Shown here piece after piece: positions 1 through 8,314 of a stretch of DNA of 44,330 nucleotides. The notes beneath the pieces were generated by a model, which was given only the letters and a program-made list of their open reading frames with translations, made no database searches and was not told the origin of the DNA. Source of the stretch: CAYJBP01 sp964368605 (GTDB lineage: Bacteria > Bacillota > Dehalobacteriia > UBA4068); NCBI GenBank assembly GCA_964368605.1, contig CAYJBP010000006.1, forward strand, positions 1 through 44,330, read 5' to 3'. The position numbers and the translations under genes were made by a program. Every line of letters begins with the position of its first letter. Position 1 is the stretch's first letter.

Positions 1-36
1 AAAAAATTCGCGCCTTAGGTAACCCTAAAGCGCGAA
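1..36 (-). terminator. Rho-independent terminator of the selAB-tRNA-Sec operon
   Basis: Two 13-base arms (7-19 and 24-36) pair around a 4-base loop with a single G.U. On the minus strand the stem is followed by six T at the window edge (6 to 1). It lies just downstream of the tRNA-Sec 3' end, so it should end the selA-selB-selC transcript. A second small perfect hairpin (45-59) sits between the tRNA CCA end and this terminator and may mark the 3' trimming region. Confidence 0.85.
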
Positions 37-60
37 CTTTGCTTGGCGATGCTATCGCCC

Positions 61-158
61 TGGCGGGAACGTGTGCGAATCGAACACACCCAAGATGGGA
101 TTACCACCTCGCAACCGGATTTGAAGTCCGGGCCGGCCACCAGGCCGAATCCGCTCCC
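61..158 (-). tRNA. selC: tRNA-Sec (UCA anticodon)
   Basis: This is the selenocysteine tRNA that reads UGA when delivered by SelB. Read on the minus strand it begins GGGAGCGG and ends with an encoded CCA at 61. It has the Sec-specific 6-bp D stem with a 4-base loop. The anticodon loop CTTCAAA carries TCA (plus-strand 122-124). A long variable arm is present, and the T arm is canonical (TTCGATT loop, 5-bp stem). At 98 bases it is far longer than ordinary tRNAs. The acceptor shows seven pairs including one G.U, and the expected eighth pair looks like G.A. It lies 131 bases downstream of selB in the same orientation, so it is probably cotranscribed and processed out. Confidence 0.97.
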
Positions 159-289
159 ATATTTTCAATTAACTTTTATATAGTTCTCTTTAAAATATGA
201 TTTTCCTGTTAATTGAAATTTTTTTTTACATATTATACTAAATAGATTTAAAAATTAAGGCTTATTATTATAGGAAGAAACAATTATAT

Positions 290-2191
290 TTAGCCTTTAA
301 ATTGTCGATTCTCCCCCACCCTAACTGTAATTTTACGATTATCAAAATACTCCAAAATCGCCAAAACGTATTTACGTGACGAATTAAGCGCATCCCTAGC
401 CTCAGCTAAACTAAAGCCATCAGCAGCGGATTGATTACGCAATAACTGCTCGGCCTTTGCCAAAGCCTGCTTATAAAACCACAGATTGTCGCCTATATGT
501 AGCAAAATATCCCTATCCGCAAGGTAAATCTGCAATTCTGCCTTTAAATCGGCAGAAACCTTTAAATCAGCCATCACTTGTTCCAAATCAGGTGGCGCAA
601 ATAGATTTTCTTGATAAATCGACTCAATCTTCTCAATTAAAGCAGCCTGCGCCGGGCTAGGCTTAACCGCAAAATCGGCCAAGCTCAACCAGGAATTATC
701 AATTTTAATCAATCCTTCTTGCTGCCATTTATCTAAAATCACCATTAACTGCTTTTGAGTCAGCTTCTTAAAAAACTGCTTATGCGCCGTAGCCAAAGCC
801 AAACCACTGCGCAAAGGATAATCCTGATGATACTTTGTCAAAGCAGCCAGCAAATTATCTTGCCAGCCCTTAAGCAAGTCCGGCTCACCATAATGAGATT
901 GGCCATCAATCTCAAATATAACCAGTTTGCCAATATCCATCATTGCCGCAATAATTAACTCAAGCTCCTCTTTTGGCTGCTTTAACCATTTAGCTAAGGT
1001 ATTGATAGTAGCAATAGCCTGCTCTTTTACCAAAATATCAGCTACAATATCATCGGCAGCAGCCTTTGCTTTGCGCCGCAAACTATCGATAACCACCGCA
1101 TTATGGCGCTTATGCCGCTCCGGGTTTGCATCGATAATCGCCGCCCCGGCCACGGTAATTGCCGGCGAATAACTGCGTAAAATCAAACGATCGCCCCTTA
1201 AAACAGGTAAAGGACTCTCGAGCAATAATTGGGCAAAACAGGTTTGCTTAGGTTCTAATTCCTCACGATCCAATAATTGCAAACGTGCTAAAACCTCCTT
1301 AGTGCCATGATGCACCCGCAGCCGCGAGCGCTGCTTAAGCGGATTAGCCTGCGCCAATAAACTTAATTCGATATCCAAACGATAGGTTTCTTGCAATAAA
1401 TTAGGATGCGCCAACCAGCCTCCCTTAGGCAAATCATCTACAGCTTGCCCGGCCACATTAACTGCTGTTCTTTGGCCGGCAAAAGCAGCATCAACCTTGG
1501 CGCCATGCACTTGCAAGCCACGTACCCTGGCCTTTTCTCCACCCGGCCAAATATCAATTTCATCACCAATGGCAATTTTACCCTGCCAAAGCGTGCCGGT
1601 AATAACTGTACCAAAACCTGTTTTACTAAAAACTCGATCGATAGGTAAACGAAAATGGCCACTGCGTGTTTTAGGCTTTACCTGGGCGGCAATGGCGGCT
1701 AGCTCAGCTTTTAAATCCGCAATACCTTCTCCTGTTAAAGCCGAAACAGCTATCATAGACGCCCCGGCTAAAGAGGTATCCTGAACTAAGTTGCTAATTT
1801 CTTCTTCTATTAAAGATAGCCATTCTTGATCTACTAAATCCTTTTTAGTGATTACTATTAGCCCTTTTTCGATACCCAAAAGATGCAAAATATGCAAATG
1901 CTCAACGGTTTGGGGCATAATTCCTTCGTCGGCAGCGATAATCAACATAAACATATCGATGCCGGCCGCTCCGGCTAACATATTTTTAACAAAACGTTCA
2001 TGCCCGGGCACATCAATCAAGCCCAAGCGGCGGCCATCATCCAAAACTAAGGGCACAAAACCCAACTCTATTGTCATGCCTCTCTTTTTTTCTTCCGGCA
2101 AACGGTCGGTATTAATCCCGGTTAAGGCCAAAGTTAACTCGGTTTTACCATGATCAACATGGCCGGCAGTACCAACAATAATATGTTCCAT
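290..2191 (-). CDS. selB: Selenocysteine-specific translation elongation factor SelB
   Basis: SelB is the EF-Tu-like GTPase that carries Sec-tRNA-Sec to the ribosome and recognises the SECIS hairpin in selenoprotein mRNAs. The 633-residue length is typical. The N-terminal G domain shows GHVDHGKT (about residues 10-17), DVPGHERFVK and TKKD. EF-Tu-like beta domains follow, and the C-terminal third has the winged-helix character used for mRNA binding, ending in repeated short helices. An AAGAGGT Shine-Dalgarno precedes the ATG. It starts 27 bases after selA and is followed by tRNA-Sec, so the specific decoding factors are clustered. selD is not in the window. Confidence 0.96.
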   Translation of the reverse strand: MEHIIVGTAGHVDHGKTELTLALTGINTDRLPEEKKRGMTIELGFVPLVLDDGRRLGLIDVPGHERFVKNMLAGAAGIDMFMLIIAADEGIMPQTVEHLHILHLLGIEKGLIVITKKDLVDQEWLSLIEEEISNLVQDTSLAGASMIAVSALTGEGIADLKAELAAIAAQVKPKTRSGHFRLPIDRVFSKTGFGTVITGTLWQGKIAIGDEIDIWPGGEKARVRGLQVHGAKVDAAFAGQRTAVNVAGQAVDDLPKGGWLAHPNLLQETYRLDIELSLLAQANPLKQRSRLRVHHGTKEVLARLQLLDREELEPKQTCFAQLLLESPLPVLRGDRLILRSYSPAITVAGAAIIDANPERHKRHNAVVIDSLRRKAKAAADDIVADILVKEQAIATINTLAKWLKQPKEELELIIAAMMDIGKLVIFEIDGQSHYGEPDLLKGWQDNLLAALTKYHQDYPLRSGLALATAHKQFFKKLTQKQLMVILDKWQQEGLIKIDNSWLSLADFAVKPSPAQAALIEKIESIYQENLFAPPDLEQVMADLKVSADLKAELQIYLADRDILLHIGDNLWFYKQALAKAEQLLRNQSAADGFSLAEARDALNSSRKYVLAILEYFDNRKITVRVGENRQFKG

Positions 2192-2218
2192 AGTTACCTC
2201 TTAGTGGTCTTTAATATA

Positions 2219-3598
2219 TTATAATATAGATTGCTTAATAATTGCAGCTAATTCGACTAAATCGGCTTGATTAATTGTCCTTAAATCAAAAATCGCCTTA
2301 TTATCGCGAATATAAGCTAAAACCGCAGGCTCGGCGCATCTTAATTTAGCAACAAAATCTTCGATTTTTAGGCTTTTAGGGCGAATAGTAAGCAAAACTG
2401 TATCCAAAATCTCGCCCGGTAAGCTACCGCCACCCACCTCGCTAAAGCCATTTTCAATCGCTATATCGGCATCTGATAAGTCGGACAAAAAGCCAACTAT
2501 TTGTTGCGCCTTAATTTCCAAATCAGCAGGCTTGGCTAAAAGCATTGCCAAAGTAGGAATTTTTTGGGCAGCCTGCTCAATATCCAAATAAATACGCAAG
2601 GTGGCTTCTAAAGCGGCCAAAGTAAATTTATCTACTCTTAAAGCCCTGGTTAAATGGTTGGCCTTCATTTTGGCAATTAAATCTTTGCGGCCAATAATTA
2701 TCCCGGCTTGCGGCCCGCCTAAAAGCTTATCGCCGCTAAAGGATACAATGTCCACCCCGGTTTTAAGAATTTGACCAACCATCGGCTCATTGCCAACCCC
2801 CTGCTCGGCCAAGGGATACAGGCAGCCACCGCCTAAATCATATAATAAAGGCACCTGGGCTTGCGCTGCAAGCTGCGCCAAATCGGCCAAATCAACATCG
2901 GCAGTAAAACCGATCATCTTATAATTACTGGGATGCACCTTAAGCAAAACCTTGGTTTGTTCATTAAGCGCTGCCTGATAATCGGCCAAATGAGTTTTAT
3001 TAGTGCAGCCAATTTCCCTAAGGCTAACCCCGGTACGATTCATAATATCAGGCACCCGAAAAGCTCCACCTATTTCTACAAGTTCCCCGCGGGAAACTAT
3101 GGCTTCGCCACCTTTGGCTAAGCTATCTAGCATCAGCATTACTGCGGCGGCATTATTATTGACTACCAATGCATCTTCAGCACCTGTTAAAAGGCAAATC
3201 AATTCACGAACATGATCATAACGGCTGCTGCGTTTGCCGTTATCTAAAGATAATTCTAAGTTAGAGTAATTGGCGGCAATTTCGTTAATGGCCTTTACAG
3301 CATCTTCTGCCAAAACAGAACGCCCCAAATTTGTATGCAAAACTATACCACTAGCATTAATAACACGTCTTAAATTAGGAGTATTTTTTGACATATATTT
3401 TTCAGCAGAAATTTCTAAAGCATGCGCAAATAATTGGCCTTCATCCAGATTATTTAAATGCCCTTTACCAATTTCTAAACGTAAAAAATCCACCGTTTCC
3501 CGAGCGGCATTTTTTAAAAGCAGCGCTTGGGCAACGGGGAATTTTTCGGTTAAGGCTAATAATAATTTATCTATTTTAGGTAAAATGCGATAATTCAT
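2219..3598 (-). CDS. selA: L-seryl-tRNA(Sec) selenium transferase SelA
   Basis: SelA is the PLP enzyme that converts Ser-tRNA-Sec to Sec-tRNA-Sec using selenophosphate. The protein has 459 residues. The PLP-lysine motif SFSGDKLLGGPQAG is clear (Lys about 291), as are the family blocks RRVINASGIVLHTNLGRS and the asparagine-rich VVNNNAAAVML. The reading frame opens further upstream (to 3673). I chose the ATG at 3598 because MNYRILPKID matches the usual SelA start and a GGGAG site lies about 8 bases before it. The longer form would also overlap the preceding gene. It is followed closely by selB and preceded, with a 28-base gap, by an uncharacterised anchored protein. Confidence 0.95.
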   Translation of the reverse strand: MNYRILPKIDKLLLALTEKFPVAQALLLKNAARETVDFLRLEIGKGHLNNLDEGQLFAHALEISAEKYMSKNTPNLRRVINASGIVLHTNLGRSVLAEDAVKAINEIAANYSNLELSLDNGKRSSRYDHVRELICLLTGAEDALVVNNNAAAVMLMLDSLAKGGEAIVSRGELVEIGGAFRVPDIMNRTGVSLREIGCTNKTHLADYQAALNEQTKVLLKVHPSNYKMIGFTADVDLADLAQLAAQAQVPLLYDLGGGCLYPLAEQGVGNEPMVGQILKTGVDIVSFSGDKLLGGPQAGIIIGRKDLIAKMKANHLTRALRVDKFTLAALEATLRIYLDIEQAAQKIPTLAMLLAKPADLEIKAQQIVGFLSDLSDADIAIENGFSEVGGGSLPGEILDTVLLTIRPKSLKIEDFVAKLRCAEPAVLAYIRDNKAIFDLRTINQADLVELAAIIKQSIL

Positions 3599-3626
3599 AT
3601 TCAAGCTCCCGATTAAATTATTTAGA

Positions 3627-4109
3627 TTAAGAAAAAATGTCCTGCAAAACCCATTCATCCGAACGATTTGCATCCTCTGGATATTCCCTATTTACAGTAG
3701 CAACTTCCCTACCCAAAATATAGAAGCGCGCCTGCAAAACCCCGGGAAAAGGGTTTAATAATTCGCCGGTATCATAATTATACTCGGGCTTAACATTTTC
3801 CGGGTCGAAAGGAAAAAAAGCGCCGGATAATTCCACGCTATAACCCAAACCTTCAAAATAGCCATAATCCATTAAATAGCGCTCCTCGATTTTGCGATCA
3901 TATTCCTCGCTGGTGGCATTGGTAAGCGCCCGATACTCCTGATAAGCTTGATCAAAGTTAATACAAAATGCCGGCTTAGCATAGCGATTCATCACTAGAT
4001 CATAATCATTATACAGCATTGTACACCAAGTTAAAACCAATAAACCCAGCACACTAATTCCGCCAACCAAAAGTTTTTTTCGTTTAGACCAAGTATTATT
4101 ATTTTTCAT
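3627..4109 (-). CDS. Uncharacterised signal-anchored protein at head of sel operon
   Basis: I do not recognise the family. The product is about 160 residues. It has a basic N-terminus, then one hydrophobic segment (about residues 12-31), then a soluble, acidic, tyrosine-rich domain that should lie outside the membrane. A frame extension to a TTG at 4121 exists. The ATG at 4109 has a near-perfect GGAGGGG site 3 bases upstream, so I chose it. A promoter-like element lies directly upstream (4141-4169) and selA starts 28 bases after its stop, so it is probably the first gene of the selA-selB-selC transcript. Nothing in the sequence ties it to selenium metabolism; the link is positional only. Confidence 0.8.
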   Translation of the reverse strand: MKNNNTWSKRKKLLVGGISVLGLLVLTWCTMLYNDYDLVMNRYAKPAFCINFDQAYQEYRALTNATSEEYDRKIEERYLMDYGYFEGLGYSVELSGAFFPFDPENVKPEYNYDTGELLNPFPGVLQARFYILGREVATVNREYPEDANRSDEWVLQDIFS

Positions 4110-4140
4110 TTTCCCCTCCAAAAATATACCATTAAATTAT

Positions 4141-4169
4141 ATTTTAACATATTTAAGTCACAAAATCAA
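4141..4169 (-). promoter_or_regulatory. Sigma-A type promoter for the sel operon
   Basis: On the minus strand TTGATT is separated by 17 bases from TAAAAT, which is preceded by TG one base upstream (extended -10). The -35 box lies inside the last codons of tilS, so the sel operon can be transcribed separately from tilS. Start of transcription is inferred near 4134, about 25 bases before the ATG of the first gene. Confidence 0.6.
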
Positions 4170-5505
4170 GCTCGATCAAAATTCCCGAGCCATTTTTCGG
4201 CAGTTTGGGTGGATAAATCAAGGGCAGTCCCAGAATATTATCATTAAGCAAAATCAAAGGCCAACTATTGCGTCGATAGGGTTCTATATGGGCTTTTATA
4301 AAGATATCTTTAATTTTAACAGCCTTTTGCCCGGCAAAAGCAAAAAGTCGATCGCCATCTTTACGTGTGCGAAAACTAAGCCCATACCGATATTCAGCAG
4401 GTAAAATAAATGTTCCTTTATCCAGCGGCTCTCGATAATCAGTAATTTCCAGAGCCCGATAGCGCCAGCCCCAATCGGCCAAGTTATGCCAATTACCATC
4501 AAATAGCGGATAAATCACCTGCTCAAACTTAGGCAAAGGAGGCATTTCTCGACCCAAAAAATAATTGCCACGACGCCAAATTTTATACCCTAGCGGGCAA
4601 TTTGCAATTTGTTCTTCTTTTAAATTAGCAATAGCCATGGTTTGTTCATAACTAAGAGTAGTGTTTGTTTGCGCCGCTACTTGAAAAAAGCGACGAATCA
4701 ATCTAAGCTGCAAAGCAGTATCAATAGCCGACCAGTCCTGCCGATTTAAAGATAAATTATCAGGCTGATATTTTTGATAAAAAAGCTGCTCAGCCTGCTT
4801 GTCAAGGCATTGATTATCGATGCGGCAAATATCGGCTAAAGTATTTAAACTATTAATCAATTGCGGATTATATTCTGTTAAAATAGGTATAGTTTTTAAA
4901 CGCAAATGATTGCGAGTAAATTCGTCGCTAAAATTAGACATATCCTGACAATAGCTTAAATTTTGCGCCAAACGGTATTCTTCAATTTGTTGTGGGCTAA
5001 TGGCCAGCAAAGGCCTAATCAAACCATTTTCGATAGGCGCAATGGCCGCTAGCCCCTCAAGGCCTGAACCTCTAAGCAGATGCAGCAAAACCGTCTCGGC
5101 CTGATCATGAGCATGATGTGCGGTGGCAATCAGCGCCTGATCAAATTCAGCAGCTACCTTGCGCAAAAATAAATAACGCTGTTCTCTGCCACAGGCCTCA
5201 ATATTTTTACCGCAGCTTATGGCCTTGATATCAGCATTACCGGCAAAAAAAGGCAAATTATAGCAAGCGGCTAAATCGGCAACAAAGGCCTGCTCTGCGG
5301 CACTTTCGGCTCGTAATTTATGATCAAAATGGGCAATAGCCAGTTTAAAATCTAAACTTAAGCTTAGTTTAGCCAAAATATCCAGCATCACAACCGAATC
5401 TCGCCCGGCCGAAACAGCCGCCACAACACTTTGCTGCGCAATCAATAAGTTATGCTGCTTAATATAGGCCATAACCTGCTTAATTAATGCCTGCTGAGCC
5501 ACCAT
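4153..5505 (-). CDS. tilS: tRNA(Ile)-lysidine synthase TilS
   Basis: TilS modifies C34 of the CAU-anticodon tRNA-Ile to lysidine so that it reads AUA; the enzyme uses ATP and lysine. At 450 residues it has the three-part TilS layout: an N-terminal PP-loop ATPase domain, a middle helical domain with the IATAHHAHDQAETVLLHLLRGSG motif region (about 127-149), and a C-terminal TilS domain (RKDGDRL, KIKDIFI). The PP-loop reads SAGRDS (residues 32-37) where most relatives have SGGxDS. The start ATG has an AAGGAG site. It is divergent from the radical SAM operon. Confidence 0.93.
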   Translation of the reverse strand: MVAQQALIKQVMAYIKQHNLLIAQQSVVAAVSAGRDSVVMLDILAKLSLSLDFKLAIAHFDHKLRAESAAEQAFVADLAACYNLPFFAGNADIKAISCGKNIEACGREQRYLFLRKVAAEFDQALIATAHHAHDQAETVLLHLLRGSGLEGLAAIAPIENGLIRPLLAISPQQIEEYRLAQNLSYCQDMSNFSDEFTRNHLRLKTIPILTEYNPQLINSLNTLADICRIDNQCLDKQAEQLFYQKYQPDNLSLNRQDWSAIDTALQLRLIRRFFQVAAQTNTTLSYEQTMAIANLKEEQIANCPLGYKIWRRGNYFLGREMPPLPKFEQVIYPLFDGNWHNLADWGWRYRALEITDYREPLDKGTFILPAEYRYGLSFRTRKDGDRLFAFAGQKAVKIKDIFIKAHIEPYRRNSWPLILLNDNILGLPLIYPPKLPKNGSGILIELDFVT

Positions 5506-5525
5506 AAAGTCTCCTTAAAATTAAA

Positions 5526-5553
5526 TTTATAATTTATAATTTCGCTTTGGCAA
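5526..5553 (-). promoter_or_regulatory. Possible tilS promoter
   Basis: On the minus strand TTGCCA is followed after 16 bases by TATAAA, 20 bases upstream of the tilS ATG. The region is very AT-rich and a shifted -10 is possible. Confidence 0.35.
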
Positions 5554-5609
5554 AGGCTTTTCCTTTATTTACTGCCTGGTCAAATATTTGATTTAATAAT
5601 TATATTCAA

Positions 5610-5638
5610 TTGCTTTTTTTACAACAATTTGCTATAAT
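5610..5638 (+). promoter_or_regulatory. Promoter of the radical SAM/GH3 operon
   Basis: TTGCTT, a 17-base spacer and a perfect TATAAT with an extended TGC just before it. It is the only convincing promoter I see before the nine-gene plus-strand run and lies 43 bases upstream of the first ATG. I saw no cobalamin riboswitch or other structured leader in the short gap. Confidence 0.6.
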
Positions 5639-5680
5639 TTAAGTAGGTTATTTTATGACATAATTTTAAGGAGCATTTAA

Positions 5681-6964
5681 ATGAAAATCCTTTTTATTCA
5701 TGTTTGGAATCCGGAAGATAGTGGCTACAGGGGCAGATTTAGCAGGCTATTAAGCTATCCTTCACTTACCTTACCCACCCTAGCCTCTCTTATTCCTAAA
5801 GATTTAAATGCCCAAATCACCCTTATCGACGAAATGTGCCAACAGGTAGAATACACAAAAGAAAAATACGACATAATAGGCCTATCTTTTGATACTGCAT
5901 CATCTAAGCAAGCCTATACACACTGCCGTATGTTTAAACAACAAGGCGCATATTTACTATTAGGAGGCTATCATGTTAGCTCACTGCCGCAAGAAGGTCT
6001 CTTACATGGTGATACCGTAATTATTGGTGCGGCCGAAAATTCACTGCCCCAATTTTTAGACGATTTTTTGCATAGAAAACCACAAAGAATTTATGATGAT
6101 CAAAATTATCAAGCTGCGGCCATCAATGCTCCCCGCCGTGATTTGCAAAATAGCAATAAAAGCCTGGCAATTCCTACTATTATTGCTGATAGAGGCTGTG
6201 ATAATCGCTGTCAGTTTTGTGCAATTAGCCATATGTGGCGTAGCAATCCACGGCCTATCGAACAAGTTATCAGCGAAATTCGATCTTTAAATACGAATAA
6301 ACTCATATTTTTCGATCCTAATTTTTTTAAGCCTAAGGAATATGCCCTAGAATTGATGGCAGAATTAGCCAAGTTAAATATCCGCTGGGCAGCTAATGCC
6401 ACTGCCGATACCGCCTTCGATGATCAGCTATTACAAGCAGCAAGAAACAGCAATTGTACAGGTGTTTTAATTGGATTTGAATCTTTATCGGAAGACAGCC
6501 TGATAACAGTAAATAAGCGCTATCATCAAACCCAAAAATATCGCGAAATAGTTCAAAGAATGCATAATTATAATATATCTGTAAATGGTTGCTTTGTTTT
6601 AGGCTTCGATCATGATACAGAAGAACAACTATTAGAGTTGCCCGAAAAAATAGACTATTTAGAACTAGATTTAGTGCGATATGCTATCCTAACCCCCCTG
6701 CCCGGTTCTCAATTATTTAATGAGTTGGAGGCAAGCAAACGCATTATTAGCTATGATTGGTCTAAGTACAATCAAAAAGAAGTGGTCTTTCAGCCAAAAC
6801 AAATGAGCCCCCAGCGCCTAAAAGAGCTTGCCGATATTATATGGAAGCAGTCTTATAGCTGGTCTAGGGTATTAAAACGTGCTAAAAATGCTCACACTAC
6901 TACCTTAATCGAAAAAAGCATATTATTGGGTGCAAATATCGGCTTTAAGTTCAATAGTAATTGA
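5681..6964 (+). CDS. B12-binding-type radical SAM protein, paralogue 1 (group A)
   Basis: A COG1032-type protein of 427 residues. It has an N-terminal Rossmann-like domain of the cobalamin-binding class (about 1-135, with the GGYHVSSLP motif), then a radical SAM barrel. The 4Fe-4S cysteines are Cys173, Cys177 and Cys180 (RGCDNRCQFC), followed by the conserved DPN motif and an IGFESL strand. No classical DxHxxG cobalamin histidine is visible, as in many class B members. The start MKILFIHVW is supported by an AAGGAG site. Its N-terminus and overall pattern resemble the fourth radical SAM protein here (11993-13327) more than the other three. It heads the operon. The substrate is unknown; members of this class methylate, cyclise or rearrange hydrophobic precursors. 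Confidence 0.85.
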   Translation: MKILFIHVWNPEDSGYRGRFSRLLSYPSLTLPTLASLIPKDLNAQITLIDEMCQQVEYTKEKYDIIGLSFDTASSKQAYTHCRMFKQQGAYLLLGGYHVSSLPQEGLLHGDTVIIGAAENSLPQFLDDFLHRKPQRIYDDQNYQAAAINAPRRDLQNSNKSLAIPTIIADRGCDNRCQFCAISHMWRSNPRPIEQVISEIRSLNTNKLIFFDPNFFKPKEYALELMAELAKLNIRWAANATADTAFDDQLLQAARNSNCTGVLIGFESLSEDSLITVNKRYHQTQKYREIVQRMHNYNISVNGCFVLGFDHDTEEQLLELPEKIDYLELDLVRYAILTPLPGSQLFNELEASKRIISYDWSKYNQKEVVFQPKQMSPQRLKELADIIWKQSYSWSRVLKRAKNAHTTTLIEKSILLGANIGFKFNSN

Positions 6965-7004
6965 ATATTCACCATCACTAATATTGTATTTTATGGTACA
7001 TAAT

Positions 7005-8312
7005 ATGAAAATTTGTATAATTAAAGTAGCCATGTTTAAAGGCAAGGCTCATGATGCTCTAAAACCCCTAATTTTTGAGATAATTACTCAATTATCTCCG
7101 CCGGATATAGAGCTTAAGTTTGTCGACGATCGTAAGCAGCAGTTGCCCAAGGAGCTTAAAAGCGAAATCATCATTCTCTCTTTTGACACTTTTTCGGCTA
7201 AGCGTGCCTATTTCCTAAGCAAAAAACTCAAGAATGCCACAAATTTGATTGCTTTAGCCGGATTTCATCCCACAATTTGCCCCGATGAAGCAGCAAATTT
7301 TGGCGATGTCCTCCTATTAGGCGATGCAGAAAGCACCTTTTTAGAATTTATCAATGATTATCGCCAGGGGAACCTTAAAAAAATTTATGATGGTCGCGAT
7401 AATGAGGCGCCATTAATTAGCCTGGCCAATTTAAATAAAAACCCATATCAAAGTCGCTATTTACCCTTGGGGTTGGTTCAGTTTTCTCGTGGTTGCAAAT
7501 ATAATTGTGATTTTTGCAGTGTTAAAACTATGTATCCAAATCAAGTGCGCAGTAAAAATATCGAGCAAATTACAGTCGAAATAGCAGCCCAAAAAGAAAA
7601 ATTTATTTTTTTTATCGATGATAACCTGTTAACAAATACCAAGCAAGCCGAGCAGCTTTTTTTAGCACTTAAGCCTTTAAAAAAAAGATGGGCCTGCCAA
7701 ATCAGCCTGGAAATTGCCCTTAATAATCATCTGCTTAACTTAATGGCAGCTAGCGGCTGCATTTGTGTATTAATCGGCTTTGAGTCATTAAATACGCAAA
7801 ATCTTGAGAAAATGTCAAAAAAAGCAAACCTTTTGATAGAAAATTATCAACAAGCTATTGCCAATTTACATGCACATAAAATACTGGTTTATGGTACATT
7901 TGTCATTGGCTATGATCAGGATGATTATCATACAGCAGGCGAATTAGTTGAATTTGCTTGCTGCAATAATTTAGCGGTAGCCAACTTTAACCCTTTAATT
8001 CCATTGCCACAAACACCTCTTTACCTGCGCTTAAAGCAAGAAGGTCGTCTTATCGACGATGGTATTTGGTGGCTAAACCCCAATTATCATTATGGAGATA
8101 CTGCATTTTTGCCGGCCAAAATGTCGGCTGAGCAATTAAAGGTATCTTGTCAAAAGGCCAGGTACAGCTTCTATAATTTGCAATCAATCATAAAACGTGG
8201 CTATTATATTATCCGCAATTTTGGCCTAGTCCGCTATAATTATTTTTTATTGATTAATATTATTTCCGCTCGTGAAATACGGCGCAAACAAGGCGCATTA
8301 TTAGGAGAATAA
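7005..8312 (+). CDS. B12-binding-type radical SAM protein, paralogue 2 (group B)
   Basis: 435 residues with the same two-part architecture: a Rossmann-like N-terminus (FDTFSAKRAY, AGFHPTICPDEA) and a radical SAM core with Cys164, Cys168 and Cys171 (RGCKYNCDFC), IDDN and IGFESLN. The frame is open back to 6930, inside the preceding gene. I chose ATG 7005 because MKICIIKV aligns with the N-termini of the sister proteins. ATG 6993 is the alternative, and neither has a strong ribosome site. It belongs with paralogues 3 and 5: all share FDDR/DDR near residue 42 and a WW(L) motif near the C-terminal third. It is likely translated by coupling within the operon. Confidence 0.82.
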   Translation: MKICIIKVAMFKGKAHDALKPLIFEIITQLSPPDIELKFVDDRKQQLPKELKSEIIILSFDTFSAKRAYFLSKKLKNATNLIALAGFHPTICPDEAANFGDVLLLGDAESTFLEFINDYRQGNLKKIYDGRDNEAPLISLANLNKNPYQSRYLPLGLVQFSRGCKYNCDFCSVKTMYPNQVRSKNIEQITVEIAAQKEKFIFFIDDNLLTNTKQAEQLFLALKPLKKRWACQISLEIALNNHLLNLMAASGCICVLIGFESLNTQNLEKMSKKANLLIENYQQAIANLHAHKILVYGTFVIGYDQDDYHTAGELVEFACCNNLAVANFNPLIPLPQTPLYLRLKQEGRLIDDGIWWLNPNYHYGDTAFLPAKMSAEQLKVSCQKARYSFYNLQSIIKRGYYIIRNFGLVRYNYFLLINIISAREIRRKQGALLGE

Positions 8313-8314
8313 AT

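Noticed and set aside
457..2153. Several plus-strand open frames of 67-101 codons opposite selB
   Set aside because: They lie fully antisense to a well-conserved gene, lack ribosome sites and encode no recognisable domain.
6961..7000. TGA at the end of radical SAM paralogue 1 as a possible selenocysteine codon
   Set aside because: Read-through would add only about a dozen unconserved residues and no SECIS-like hairpin is visible, despite the nearby sel genes.
6930..7004. Longer N-terminus for radical SAM paralogue 2
   Set aside because: Overlaps the preceding gene and adds residues with no counterpart in the four sister proteins.
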